Shown: positions 42,853 to 50,599 of the stretch, in pieces
Layout: every line of letters begins with the position of its first letter
Numbering within the stretch: position 1 is the first letter of the stretch
NCBI GenBank assembly: GCA_036267975.1
Contig: DATAVA010000002.1
Span: 1 to 64,000 of the forward strand
Source of the DNA: DAIDKA01 sp036267975
Lineage (GTDB): Bacteria; Pseudomonadota; Gammaproteobacteria; Steroidobacterales; Steroidobacteraceae
Direction of reading: 5' to 3'
DNA: 64,000 nucleotides
The notes under the pieces: model-generated
Databases searched by the model: none
The model's input: only the letters and a program-made list of their open reading frames with translations
Told to the model about the DNA's origin: nothing
Translations under genes and position numbers: made by a program

Positions 42853-43173
42853 GCCTCGGTGGCGAAATTGGTAGACGCAAGGGACTTACGACTGAGCGAC
42901 GGCTCGGAAACGTGCCGATCGGAACCCGTCAAACTCGGTGAACCCCCTGAACTGTAGAGGTTCGAGGCAACGCCGAGCCAATCCCGCCCAGCGAAAGCCG
43001 GGCGGGCAGGTGTAGAGAGTGGACGGCGGGGGCCTACAGCAGGCGGATAGACTGCCAGGGTCAAGGCGCATTCCAGACCCCGAACGTACTTCGGTGCGGC
43101 GGCGAAAGCCGTCGGGGTAAGAAAATCCCTCGACCGCAAGGTCATGCCGGTTCGATTCCGGCCCGAGGCACCA
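42853..43173 (+). tRNA. tRNA-Leu (anticodon UAA) interrupted by a group I intron
   Basis: Exon 1 (42853-42887) holds acceptor GCCTCGG, the D arm (GGCGAAATTGGTAGACGC) and the 5' anticodon strand AGGGA followed by C-T-T. Exon 2 (43122-43173) starts AAAATCCCT, then the long variable arm (CGACCGCAAGGTC), T arm (GCCGGTTCGATTCCGGC), acceptor CCGAGGC and encoded ACCA. Joined, they give a perfect 87-base class II tRNA with anticodon loop CTTAAAA, so the anticodon is TAA. The break falls between bases 34 and 35, the insertion point known for cyanobacterial tRNA-Leu(UAA) introns. It is the only complete Leu(UAA) gene in the window. Confidence 0.95.
42888..43121 (+). ncRNA. Group I self-splicing intron in tRNA-Leu(UAA), Azoarcus/cyanobacterial tRNA-intron type
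   Basis: A 234-base intron with group I core signals. Exon 1 ends in U, and the proposed guide GAG (42894-42896) pairs with CUU to give a short three-base P1 with a U.G splice pair. GTCAAACTCGGTGAA is very close to the P3 region of the Azoarcus tRNA-Ile intron. GGCAACGCCGAGCCAA (42966-42981) provides P4/P-Q. A strong stem CCCGCCC/GGGCGGG (42983-43006) forms P5/P6, AGGTGTAGAGAG with GGACGGC forms R/S and P7, and a GGCGAAAGCC hairpin lies in P9. The last base is G (omega G). No endonuclease frame is inside. Subgroup IC3 is inferred. Confidence 0.92.
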
Positions 43174-43183
43174 TCTTTTGACT

Positions 43184-43215
43184 GGCCCTGATACCTTCAG
43201 GGCCTATCTGCTTCG
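43184..43215 (+). terminator. Rho-independent terminator after tRNA-Leu
   Basis: Perfect stem GGCCCTGA/TCAGGGCC with a five-base loop (TACCT), starting 11 bases after the tRNA CCA. It is followed by the pyrimidine-rich TATCTGCTTCGTTTCATTTT. Confidence 0.75.
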
Positions 43216-43347
43216 TTTCATTTTCGACGCCTCTCGCAGGGGCTGAGCATCCAAGCGCTCTTGCTCTCGAGCTGGGATGGTTATAAGTCACTGGTTTTGC
43301 GAGACTACCGGATTGCTGGCGGCATGCTTTGGGCGGGTCGGGAGACC

Positions 43348-43974
43348 ATGGTCGGATCAACAATACGGGCGGAAAATCTGCACCTGTGGCGCTCCGAGCG
43401 TCACGTCCTCAAGGGCGTCGACCTGACGGTGCGCGGCGGTGAACTGCTGCAGCTCACGGGCGTGAACGGCGCGGGCAAGACCACGCTGCTGCGGGCCCTG
43501 TGCGGCCTCAATCATCTCGAGGAGGGTCGCGTGTTCTGGAACGACCAGGACGTGCGCGAGGATCGCGATGGATTTCACGCCGCGTTGGTGTACCTCGGTC
43601 ACGAGCCGCCGCTGAAGCCGGACCTGTCCGGGCACGAGAACCTGCGCTTCTGGACCGGCATGCGCCGCCGCGTCAGCCACGCCGCCATCCATGAGGCTCT
43701 GGTGCGAACCGGCGCCGGCGAATTCGCGACGCGAGCGGTGCGAACCCTGTCGGCCGGCCAGCGTCGGCGCGTGGCTCTTGCCGCATTGATACTGGCCGCA
43801 GTGCCGCTGTGGCTGCTGGACGAGCCGACTACCAATCTGGACAGCGGCGGCCAGGAACTGGTGGCGGCACTCCTGCATGCGCACCTCGCCGCGGGGGGCC
43901 TTGCAATCGCCGCCGTGCATCACCGGCTGGCCATCGAGCCGGCACGGGTGCGCGAGTTGAATCTCTCCGCGTGA
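43348..43974 (+). CDS. ccmA: Cytochrome c maturation ATP-binding protein CcmA
   Basis: A 208-residue ABC ATPase that drives release of holo-CcmE from the CcmABCD complex. Walker A is GVNGAGKTT near residue 38, the signature is LSAGQRRR near residue 137, and Walker B is LWLLDEP near residue 155. The ATG at 43348 matches the usual CcmA length; the frame is open 29 codons further upstream without conservation. First gene of the nine-gene ccm operon. The upstream tRNA-Leu terminator separates the two units. Its TGA shares a base with the ccmB ATG. Confidence 0.94.
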   Translation: MVGSTIRAENLHLWRSERHVLKGVDLTVRGGELLQLTGVNGAGKTTLLRALCGLNHLEEGRVFWNDQDVREDRDGFHAALVYLGHEPPLKPDLSGHENLRFWTGMRRRVSHAAIHEALVRTGAGEFATRAVRTLSAGQRRRVALAALILAAVPLWLLDEPTTNLDSGGQELVAALLHAHLAAGGLAIAAVHHRLAIEPARVRELNLSA

Positions 43975-44672
43975 TGTCACCCGCGCAAGCCAATCTCACG
44001 ACACCGCTGTTGGCCGCGCGTCTGGTCATCACGCGTGATCTGAAGCTGGCCTTCAGGCGGCCCGAGCAGCTGCTGCATCCGCTGGCATTTTTCGTGCTGG
44101 TGACGACGATGTTTCCACTGTCGGTAGGGCCCGAAAGGTCGATCCTGCGGACCCTCGCGCCGGGCGTTTTGTGGGTCGCCGCCTTGCTGGCCGCGCTGCT
44201 GGCGTTGGACTTCCTGTTCCGCGATGACGCCCAGGACGGCACGCTGGAGCAATACGCCCTGTCGGGTCAGTCGCTGACCTGGCTGCTGCTGGGCAAGACG
44301 GCCGCGCACTGGTTGCTGACCGGCGTGCCCCTGTCCGTCATGGCGCCGTTGATGGGCTATACACTGGGCGTGCCAGCATCGGCCAGCCTGGGTATCATGC
44401 TGACGGTGGCGTTGGGTAGCCTGGCCCTGAGCTTCATCGGCTCGATCGGGGCGGCACTGACCCTGGGCGCGCGGCGCGGGGGCGTGCTGCTGGCCATATT
44501 GATCTTGCCACTGGCCGCCCCGATTCTCATTTTTGGGAGCAGCGCCACGGAACACGCCATCCGGGGAGAGGCATATGTTGCCCCCATGGAACTGCTCGGG
44601 GCCATCGTGGTGCTGTCTTTCACTCTCGCCCCCCTGGCCGCGGCGGCCGCCGTACGTATCAGTCTGGAGTAG
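43974..44672 (+). CDS. ccmB: Haem exporter membrane protein CcmB
   Basis: A 232-residue, six-helix permease subunit of the CcmABCD complex. It carries the CcmB patterns RDLKLAFRRPEQLLHPLAFF near the N-terminus, FRDDAQDGTLEQYALSGQ near residue 82 and LGARRGGVLLAILILPLAAPILIFG near residue 160. Its ATG overlaps the ccmA stop by one base, and ccmC begins eight bases after its stop. Confidence 0.95.
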   Translation: MSPAQANLTTPLLAARLVITRDLKLAFRRPEQLLHPLAFFVLVTTMFPLSVGPERSILRTLAPGVLWVAALLAALLALDFLFRDDAQDGTLEQYALSGQSLTWLLLGKTAAHWLLTGVPLSVMAPLMGYTLGVPASASLGIMLTVALGSLALSFIGSIGAALTLGARRGGVLLAILILPLAAPILIFGSSATEHAIRGEAYVAPMELLGAIVVLSFTLAPLAAAAAVRISLE

Positions 44673-44679
44673 ACGTAAC

Positions 44680-45414
44680 GTGACTTGGACATGGTTTCAC
44701 CGGCTGGGCTCCCCGCCGTATGTGTACCGGCTGGCGCAGCGCCTGACGCCGTGGTTCGCCTGGGGCGCCGGCGTGTTGATGCTGGCGGGGCTCTTCGGCG
44801 GGCTGGTCCTGGCGCCGCCGGACTACCAGCAGGGGAATGGTTTTCGCATCATCTACGTGCACGCGCCGACCGCGTGGCTGTCGCTGATGGTCTACACCTG
44901 GATGGGGGTGGCCGCAGCCGTGGGGCTCATCTGGCGCATCAAAGTTGCGCATGCCGTCGCGGCTGCCTGCGCGCCCGTGGGCGCCTCCTTCACCGCCGTC
45001 GCGCTCGCCACCGGCTCGCTGTTCGGGAAACCCATGTGGGGCACCTGGTGGGTGTGGACTCCGCGCCTGACCTCAGAGCTGCTGCTGCTGTTCCTCTACA
45101 TCGGGTACATGGGCCTCCGGGCGTCATTTGATGACACCCAGCGAGCAGACCGTGCCAGCGCCGTGCTGGCGGTCGTGGGAATCGTTAATGTACCGATCGT
45201 GCATTACTCAGTAGTGTGGTGGAACGATCTGCACCAGGCCTCGTCATTGACCTTGACGGGCAAGGACACCATTGCCACTTCCATGCTGGTGCCGCTGCTG
45301 GTCAGCCTGCTCGGATTCACGCTGTACTTCGGCGCAGTGCTGCTGGTGCGGCTGCGCGGCGAGATCCTGCGCCGCGAGCGCGCCGCCGCCTGGATCCGTG
45401 AGGCGCTGGCATGA
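44680..45414 (+). CDS. ccmC: Haem delivery protein CcmC with an altered WWD motif
   Basis: A 244-residue, six-helix protein that presents haem to CcmE. The GTG start gives MTWTWFHRLGSPPYVYRL. Haem-ligand His residues are kept in IYVHAPTAW and NVPIVHYSVVWW. The periplasmic WWD loop reads WGTWWVWTPRLTSE: the Trp residues are in place, but the usual Asp after the last Trp is Thr. In CcmC proteins this position is normally WDxRLTS. The rest of the protein is well conserved, so function is probably retained. ccmD starts inside its last codons. Confidence 0.93.
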   Translation: MTWTWFHRLGSPPYVYRLAQRLTPWFAWGAGVLMLAGLFGGLVLAPPDYQQGNGFRIIYVHAPTAWLSLMVYTWMGVAAAVGLIWRIKVAHAVAAACAPVGASFTAVALATGSLFGKPMWGTWWVWTPRLTSELLLLFLYIGYMGLRASFDDTQRADRASAVLAVVGIVNVPIVHYSVVWWNDLHQASSLTLTGKDTIATSMLVPLLVSLLGFTLYFGAVLLVRLRGEILRRERAAAWIREALA

Positions 45415-45596
45415 TGATCCAGTTCCATACGATGGCGCAGTTTCTCGCGATGGGAAAATACGCCGCCTACGTCTGGCCTTCCTACGGTCTGACGCTGCTG
45501 GCCGTGGTGCTGAACATCGTTTGGGCACGGCGCCTGCTGAGGCAGGCCCGGGTCGAAGCGCGTCGGCGGCTGGCCATGCAGGAGGAACGCGTATGA
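45411..45596 (+). CDS. ccmD: Haem exporter protein CcmD
   Basis: A 61-residue single-helix protein with the CcmD pattern: FLAMGKYAAYVWPSYGLTLL, then a charged C-terminal helix (RRLLRQARVEARRR). It stabilises the CcmABC-CcmE complex. Translationally coupled by overlaps to ccmC and ccmE. Confidence 0.93.
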   Translation: MMIQFHTMAQFLAMGKYAAYVWPSYGLTLLAVVLNIVWARRLLRQARVEARRRLAMQEERV

Positions 45597-46027
45597 CGCC
45601 GCAACGGCGCAAACGGTTGTACCTCGTGCTCGGCGTCGTCGTCGGCGTGGGCATCGCCGCCGCGCTGGCGCTGTCGGCCTTTCGTCAGAATGTCACGTTC
45701 TACTTCATTCCGACCGAGGTCGCGCAGGGCGCTGTCCACGGCGATGAGAGTTTCCGCCTCGGCGGCATGGTCAAACAGGGCAGTGTGAAGCGGGCTCCCG
45801 GCAGCCTGGAGGTGAGTTTCGTGCTCACCGATTTCAAACATGAGGTGCCCGTGACCTATGATCGCGTACTACCGGACCTTTTTCGCGAGGGCCAGGGCGT
45901 GATCGCCCATGGTCGCCTGAACGCTCACGGCGTGTTCGTCGCCGATGACGTGCTGGCCAAACACGATGAGAAATACATGCCGCCGAAGATCGCGGGTACG
46001 GCGCCGCTGGCGCGGGGAGGAAGCTGA
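45593..46027 (+). CDS. ccmE: Periplasmic haem chaperone CcmE
   Basis: 144 residues with an N-terminal membrane anchor (residues 8-28) and an OB-fold domain. The covalent haem site is HDEKYMPP near residue 126, where His binds the haem vinyl group and the Tyr is conserved (the HxxxY type). FYFIPTEV, LGGMVKQGSV and GVIAHGRLN are typical. Its TGA overlaps the ccmF start by one base. Confidence 0.96.
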   Translation: MTPQRRKRLYLVLGVVVGVGIAAALALSAFRQNVTFYFIPTEVAQGAVHGDESFRLGGMVKQGSVKRAPGSLEVSFVLTDFKHEVPVTYDRVLPDLFREGQGVIAHGRLNAHGVFVADDVLAKHDEKYMPPKIAGTAPLARGGS

Positions 46028-47982
46028 TGCTGCCTGAGCTGGGTCACTTCGCACTGGTGCTGGCCTTGGTACTGGCGGCACTGCAGGCGTTCTTCGGCAT
46101 CGTCGGGCCCGCGGTGGGTCGCGACCGTTGGGTCGCGGCGACCACTTCGGCGGTCGCCGGCCAGTTCGTGATGGTGGCGACGGCGGTTGGCATACTGGTG
46201 TATTCCTTCGTCAATTTCGATTTCTCCGTCAAGTACGTGTTCGAGAATTCGAACTCCGCGCTGCCTCTGATGTATCGCATTGCCGCGCTGTGGGGCGCGC
46301 ATGAAGGTTCACTGCTGCTGTGGATTTTCCTGCTGTCGGTATGGACGCTGGCGGTGGCCATCGCCGCACGCAATCTGCCCGAACGTTTCGCGGCTCGCGT
46401 CCTGGGCGTACTCGGGGTGCTCAGCTTCGGATTCTTGCTGTTCACGCTGGCGACCTCGGATCCGTTCCTGCGTCTGCTGCCCGCCGCCGCGGACGGGCGC
46501 GACCTCAATCCGCTGCTGCAGGATCCGGGCCTCGCCGTGCATCCACCGGTGCTCTACACCGGCTATGTGGGACTCGCGGTGGCCTTTTCGTTCGCCTGCG
46601 CGGCGATGCTCGAGGGCCGCATGGATCCGGACTGGGCGCGCTGGACGCGGCCGTGGACGACGGCGGCGTGGGCTTTTCTGACCTGCGGCATCACGCTGGG
46701 CAGCTGGTGGTCCTACTACACGCTGGGCTGGGGCGGTTACTGGGAATGGGACCCGGTCGAAAACGCCTCGTTCATGCCCTGGCTGGTAGCCACCGCACTG
46801 ATTCATTCACTGGCGGTGACCGAGAAGCGCGGGCTGTTCAAAAGCTGGACGCTGCTGCTGGCGATTCTGGCTTTCTCGCTGAGCCTGCTCGGCACTTTCC
46901 TCGTGCGCTCCGGGGTGCTGGTGTCGGTGCATTCCTTTGCGGCTGACCCGTCACGCGGACGTTTCATCCTGGTGTTCCTGGGGATCGTCATCGGCGGCGC
47001 GCTGGCCCTGTACGCCTGGCGCGCGCCGCTGCTGAAGTCCAACGCGGGCTTTGAACTGCTGTCGCGCGAGAGCTTCCTGCTGTTCAACAATATTCTGCTG
47101 GTGGTCGCGGCGGCCACCGTGCTCGGCGGCACGCTCGCGCCGCTGATCGCCGACACCTTCGGGCAGCCCTCCTTGTCGGTCGGACCGCCTTACTTTCGTC
47201 CGACCTTTCTGCTGGCGGTCATTCCGCTGCTGCTGCTGCTGGGAGTGGGCGTGCATGCGAACTGGAAACGCGGCCGCCTGGAGGCGACCGCCCGTCCGCT
47301 GCTGATCACTGCCGTCGTGGCGGGATTGCTGGGCGCTGCCGTGGTATTCGGTGCCTTTGGCGGCCGTCACGCGCTGGCCATCACCGGCTTCGGCATCGGC
47401 GGCTGGATCATATTGTCCTCCCTCATCGATCCGGTGGATCGCCTGCGGCGCCACCTGAGCCTGTCGCGGGCGGTGATCGGCATGACGATGGCGCATATCG
47501 GTCTTGCCGTGGCGGTGATCGCGCTGACGGGCGTGGAGTCCTATACCAGTGAGCAGGACATTGCCCTCTCGAGCGGCGAGAGCGCGAACGTCGGCGGCTA
47601 TGACTTCAAGCTCACCGGCACCCGGCCGGTGGAGGGCGCGAACTACAGCGCCATTCGCGCAACCGTCATCGTTACCCGCGACGGGCGGCCAATCACCACG
47701 TTGTACCCGGAGAGCCGTACGTTCTGGGTGCAGCAGCAGACCCGCAAGGTCGCAGGCATTTACAACCGCCACGGCACGGATGTGTTCATCGCGCTGGGGG
47801 ATGACCTGGGGGCGGGGCGCTGGAGTTTCCGCGCGCAGATACGGCCGCTGATCACGCTGCTGTGGCTGGGTCCGCTGTTCATGGCGCTGGGGGGCGCGCT
47901 GGCCTTGAGTGACCGTCGCTACCGCCTGGCACGGGCCGCGGCCCGGGCCAGGGTACCGGGCGCGCGCGGAGAGGCATATTGA
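46027..47982 (+). CDS. ccmF: Cytochrome c haem lyase subunit CcmF
   Basis: A 651-residue polytopic protein that, with CcmH and CcmI, ligates haem to the CxxCH motif. The WWD motif is intact (GWGGYWEWDPVENASFMPWL near residue 237). The segment HPPVLYTGYVG near residue 172 and His residues in ALWGAHEGSLLLW and TEKRG are typical haem/CcmE contacts. About 15 helices are visible, as in the family. It overlaps ccmE and ccmG at its ends. Confidence 0.97.
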   Translation: MLPELGHFALVLALVLAALQAFFGIVGPAVGRDRWVAATTSAVAGQFVMVATAVGILVYSFVNFDFSVKYVFENSNSALPLMYRIAALWGAHEGSLLLWIFLLSVWTLAVAIAARNLPERFAARVLGVLGVLSFGFLLFTLATSDPFLRLLPAAADGRDLNPLLQDPGLAVHPPVLYTGYVGLAVAFSFACAAMLEGRMDPDWARWTRPWTTAAWAFLTCGITLGSWWSYYTLGWGGYWEWDPVENASFMPWLVATALIHSLAVTEKRGLFKSWTLLLAILAFSLSLLGTFLVRSGVLVSVHSFAADPSRGRFILVFLGIVIGGALALYAWRAPLLKSNAGFELLSRESFLLFNNILLVVAAATVLGGTLAPLIADTFGQPSLSVGPPYFRPTFLLAVIPLLLLLGVGVHANWKRGRLEATARPLLITAVVAGLLGAAVVFGAFGGRHALAITGFGIGGWIILSSLIDPVDRLRRHLSLSRAVIGMTMAHIGLAVAVIALTGVESYTSEQDIALSSGESANVGGYDFKLTGTRPVEGANYSAIRATVIVTRDGRPITTLYPESRTFWVQQQTRKVAGIYNRHGTDVFIALGDDLGAGRWSFRAQIRPLITLLWLGPLFMALGGALALSDRRYRLARAAARARVPGARGEAY

Positions 47983-48542
47983 AGCCGCGCTTCCTGATTC
48001 CGCTGGCTATCTTCGCAGCGCTCGTCGTGGTGCTCGCCGTGGGGATCAATCATTCGTACGAAGTCGGCGTACTGCAGTCGCCCCTGGTCGGACACCAGAT
48101 TCCCGACTGGGAGCTGCCCACGCTTACCGATCCTGGAAGGACTCTGGGATCGCGGCAGCTGAAGGGGCAATGGTACGTGCTGAATTACTGGGGGTCGTGG
48201 TGCTATGCCTGTCGCGCCGAACACAGCATGCTGCTGCAGGCGCAGCGCGACGCACGGGTACAGATCATCGGGGTCGACTGGAAGGATGAAAATCCCGCTG
48301 ACGCATTGTCCTTTCTGTCGCAGCTCGGTAATCCCTACACGCAGGTGGTGACCGATCGCAGCGGCGACACCGCCATCAATCTGGGCATCGCGGCCGCTCC
48401 CGAATCCTTTCTGGTGAATCCGCAGGGGGTCATCGTCTACAAGGAGCCGGGGGTCATTACGCCGCAGTCCTGGCAACACGAATTTCTGGCGCGGCTGCCG
48501 CCGCAATCCACCGCGCCGGTGGCGAACGCAGGTGGTTCGTGA
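47979..48542 (+). CDS. ccmG: Thiol:disulfide interchange protein CcmG/DsbE
   Basis: A 187-residue membrane-anchored thioredoxin that reduces apocytochrome c thiols. It starts with TTG overlapping the end of ccmF. The anchor helix spans residues 4-22, with the conserved GHQIPDWELPTL after it. The active site is WGSWCYACRAEH near residue 73, i.e. CYAC, in place of the common CxxC with Pro. A late PESFLVNP provides the cis-Pro loop. It overlaps ccmH by four bases. Confidence 0.93.
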   Translation: MKPRFLIPLAIFAALVVVLAVGINHSYEVGVLQSPLVGHQIPDWELPTLTDPGRTLGSRQLKGQWYVLNYWGSWCYACRAEHSMLLQAQRDARVQIIGVDWKDENPADALSFLSQLGNPYTQVVTDRSGDTAINLGIAAAPESFLVNPQGVIVYKEPGVITPQSWQHEFLARLPPQSTAPVANAGGS

Positions 48543-48970
48543 GAGCGCTCATCTTCGCCGCCACGCTGCTGGCGTGCCTCGTTGCAGGTTCGAGCTGGGC
48601 GGTGGATCCGGCCCGCATGTCGAACCCGGTGCTGCAGGCACGCTATGAGGGGCTGATTCACGAACTGCGCTGCGTACAGTGCGAGAACAATTCACTGGCG
48701 GATTCCGACGCCTCGATCGCCGCGGATGTGCGCCGGCAGATTCGCGAGATGTTGAACGCCGGCAAGACCGATAAGCAGATCAAGGGCTACCTGGTCTCGC
48801 GCTACAGCGAGTTCATCCTGTTCCGGCCCGAATACTCCTGGCGCAACGCCTGGCTGTGGGGCCTGCCATTGTTTCTTCTCATCGTCGGTTTCGTCATCGC
48901 CGTGCGGGTGATACGTCAGCGCGTCGCGCTGGTGGATAATGATGACGAGGCGGACATCTCTCATTCATGA
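48539..48970 (+). CDS. ccmH: Cytochrome c maturation protein CcmH (CycL)
   Basis: 143 residues. After a signal peptide (MRALIFAATLLACLVAGSSWA) comes the three-helix bundle with the LRCxxC motif (HELRCVQCENNSLADSDAS near residue 41), then a C-terminal membrane helix (about residues 105-123). It holds the apocytochrome thiols for haem ligation. Coupled by GTGA and ATGA-like overlaps to ccmG and ccmI. Confidence 0.95.
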   Translation: MRALIFAATLLACLVAGSSWAVDPARMSNPVLQARYEGLIHELRCVQCENNSLADSDASIAADVRRQIREMLNAGKTDKQIKGYLVSRYSEFILFRPEYSWRNAWLWGLPLFLLIVGFVIAVRVIRQRVALVDNDDEADISHS

Positions 48971-50007
48971 TTACTTTCATTGTCATCGCGGCCGCGATGG
49001 TGCTCGCGATCGCCGCACTGCTGGCCGTGCCGCTGCTGTCGCGGCGCCCGGTCGCGCCGCGGTCACCTATGATGGCGCTGGTCGTTCTGGTCGTGTTGGC
49101 CGCCGGTGCCGGCGGCCTGTACGCGACTTTCAGCAATTGGAACTGGGCCAAAGCCAAGACCGAAGCGGCCAACGGTTCACCCCAATCGATGGTCGCCACG
49201 CTGGCGCGGCGGCTGGCCAAGGATCCGAAAGATCTCAACGGCTGGCTGCTGCTGGGCCGTTCCTACAGCGTGCTCGAGGAGACGCCGTTGGCCGTGCGCG
49301 CCTATGAACACGCGAATGAGCTCAGCAAGGGTCAGAACCTCGATGCCTTGCTGGGTCTGGCCGAGGCATTGGTGTCGGAGGATGACTCGCAGCTGGCCGG
49401 ACGCGCCGGTGACCTGGTGGATAAGGCCTTGAAGCTCGATCCGCACTCGCCCAAGGCGCTGTTCTATGGTGCGGCCTCCGCCATCCAGCGCAAGCAGCTG
49501 CCGCTGGCACGCGAGCGCTTCAGCACCTTGCTCGCACTGAATCCGCCCGATAACGTGCGGCCGATCATCGAACAGCAGATCCGCGCAATTGATCAGGCAC
49601 TGGGCGCGGCGGCCCCCGTCGCAGGTCCGGCGGCGGCCGCGGATACCGCCGCTACCGGCGGCGTCGCGGCCAAGGTACGCATCCATATTACTGTTGCGCC
49701 TACGCTTAAGGTTGGTCAGAAGGCTGATGCACCCCTGTTCGTGTTCGTGCGGGACCCGCGGGCCGCAGGGCCGCCGCTGGCGGTCAAGCGCCTGACGGCG
49801 CATTTCCCGCAAACCGTCGAACTGTCATCGGCCGATGCCATGCTGGCCGGGCATGGCATCCAGGTGGGCCAGGATGTGGAGATCGTCGCGCGCATTTCCG
49901 GCTCTGGCGGCCCGCTGGCGCGGACCGGGGATCCGTTTGGTTCAGTGGCGTATCATGTTGCCCCGCAGGGCGCCGTCAACGTTGTCATCGATCGCCTGAC
50001 GCCCTGA
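48967..50007 (+). CDS. ccmI: Cytochrome c maturation protein CcmI
   Basis: A 346-residue apocytochrome c chaperone with two N-terminal helices (about residues 2-22 and 34-50). A TPR domain follows (AKDPKDLNGWLLLGRSYSVLEE; ALLGLAEALV). A Gly/Ala linker leads to the C-terminal beta domain of the family (VRIHITVAPTL, GPPLAVKRLTA, QGAVNVVIDRL). Last gene of the ccm operon. Confidence 0.92.
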   Translation: MITFIVIAAAMVLAIAALLAVPLLSRRPVAPRSPMMALVVLVVLAAGAGGLYATFSNWNWAKAKTEAANGSPQSMVATLARRLAKDPKDLNGWLLLGRSYSVLEETPLAVRAYEHANELSKGQNLDALLGLAEALVSEDDSQLAGRAGDLVDKALKLDPHSPKALFYGAASAIQRKQLPLARERFSTLLALNPPDNVRPIIEQQIRAIDQALGAAAPVAGPAAAADTAATGGVAAKVRIHITVAPTLKVGQKADAPLFVFVRDPRAAGPPLAVKRLTAHFPQTVELSSADAMLAGHGIQVGQDVEIVARISGSGGPLARTGDPFGSVAYHVAPQGAVNVVIDRLTP

Positions 50008-50159
50008 GCGCAATTCGCTGTCGCGCCGTGTAGGACATTTGCGCACTTTTTTCAAAGTGTTGCGTGTTCGCGAGTATTTTCGATTTTCTGGCAGCGCGGC
50101 ATGCGTCTTGCTTCAGTTCTGGCTTGGCACTTCCTCACTACGAGAAAGGAGATCCGGAA

Positions 50160-50528
50160 ATGGCACAGACTAGAGGTATGGAAGGTCGGACTTCCAATCG
50201 CGGCTTCGCATCAATGAATCAGGAACGGCAGCGACAGATCGCCAGTATGGGTGGCAAGGCTGTCCCCGATTCGAAACGCAGCTTTTCGCAGAATCGTGAT
50301 CTGGCGGCCCAGGCAGGCCGTAAAGGCGGGCAGAGCGTACCGGGCGAGAAGCGCAGCTTCTCACAGAACCGGGAACTCGCCGCTCAGGCGGGTCGCAAGG
50401 GCGGCCAGAGCGTACCGGATGAGAAGCGCAGCTTCTCGCAGAATCCGGGGCTCGCCGCGCAGGCGGGCCGCAAAGGCGGGCAGGCCAGTCACGGTGCCGT
50501 GCCGAGTCATGAGGTGGCCGAGAAATAA
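50160..50528 (+). CDS. KGG-repeat stress protein
   Basis: A 122-residue hydrophilic protein with three near-identical 25-residue units (KRSFSQNRDLAAQAGRKGGQ, then SVPGE), each ending in the KGG motif of general stress proteins such as GsiB and YciG. The start has a strong AAAGGAGAT site. The coding units form a 75-base DNA repeat (50274, 50349, 50424). KGG proteins are typically induced by desiccation or stationary phase and are intrinsically disordered. It stands alone between ccmI and the minus-strand kinase. Confidence 0.88.
   Translation: MAQTRGMEGRTSNRGFASMNQERQRQIASMGGKAVPDSKRSFSQNRDLAAQAGRKGGQSVPGEKRSFSQNRELAAQAGRKGGQSVPDEKRSFSQNPGLAAQAGRKGGQASHGAVPSHEVAEK
50274..50498 (+). repeat. 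Three tandem 75-base repeats in the KGG gene
   Basis: The segment beginning AAACGCAGCTTTTCGCAGAA recurs at exact 75-base steps (50274, 50349, 50424), with only scattered differences. The period keeps frame, so copy number can change without loss of function. Confidence 0.85.
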
Positions 50529-50599
50529 GGTCGTCTGACGCGAGCAGAAGCGCGTGCAAACTTTACGCGCGCACCGGAAGAACTTGCACTGAACAGTGG

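Noticed and set aside
50274..50498. 75-base direct repeats as a CRISPR array
   Set aside because: The units are nearly identical with no unique spacers, and they encode KGG repeats.
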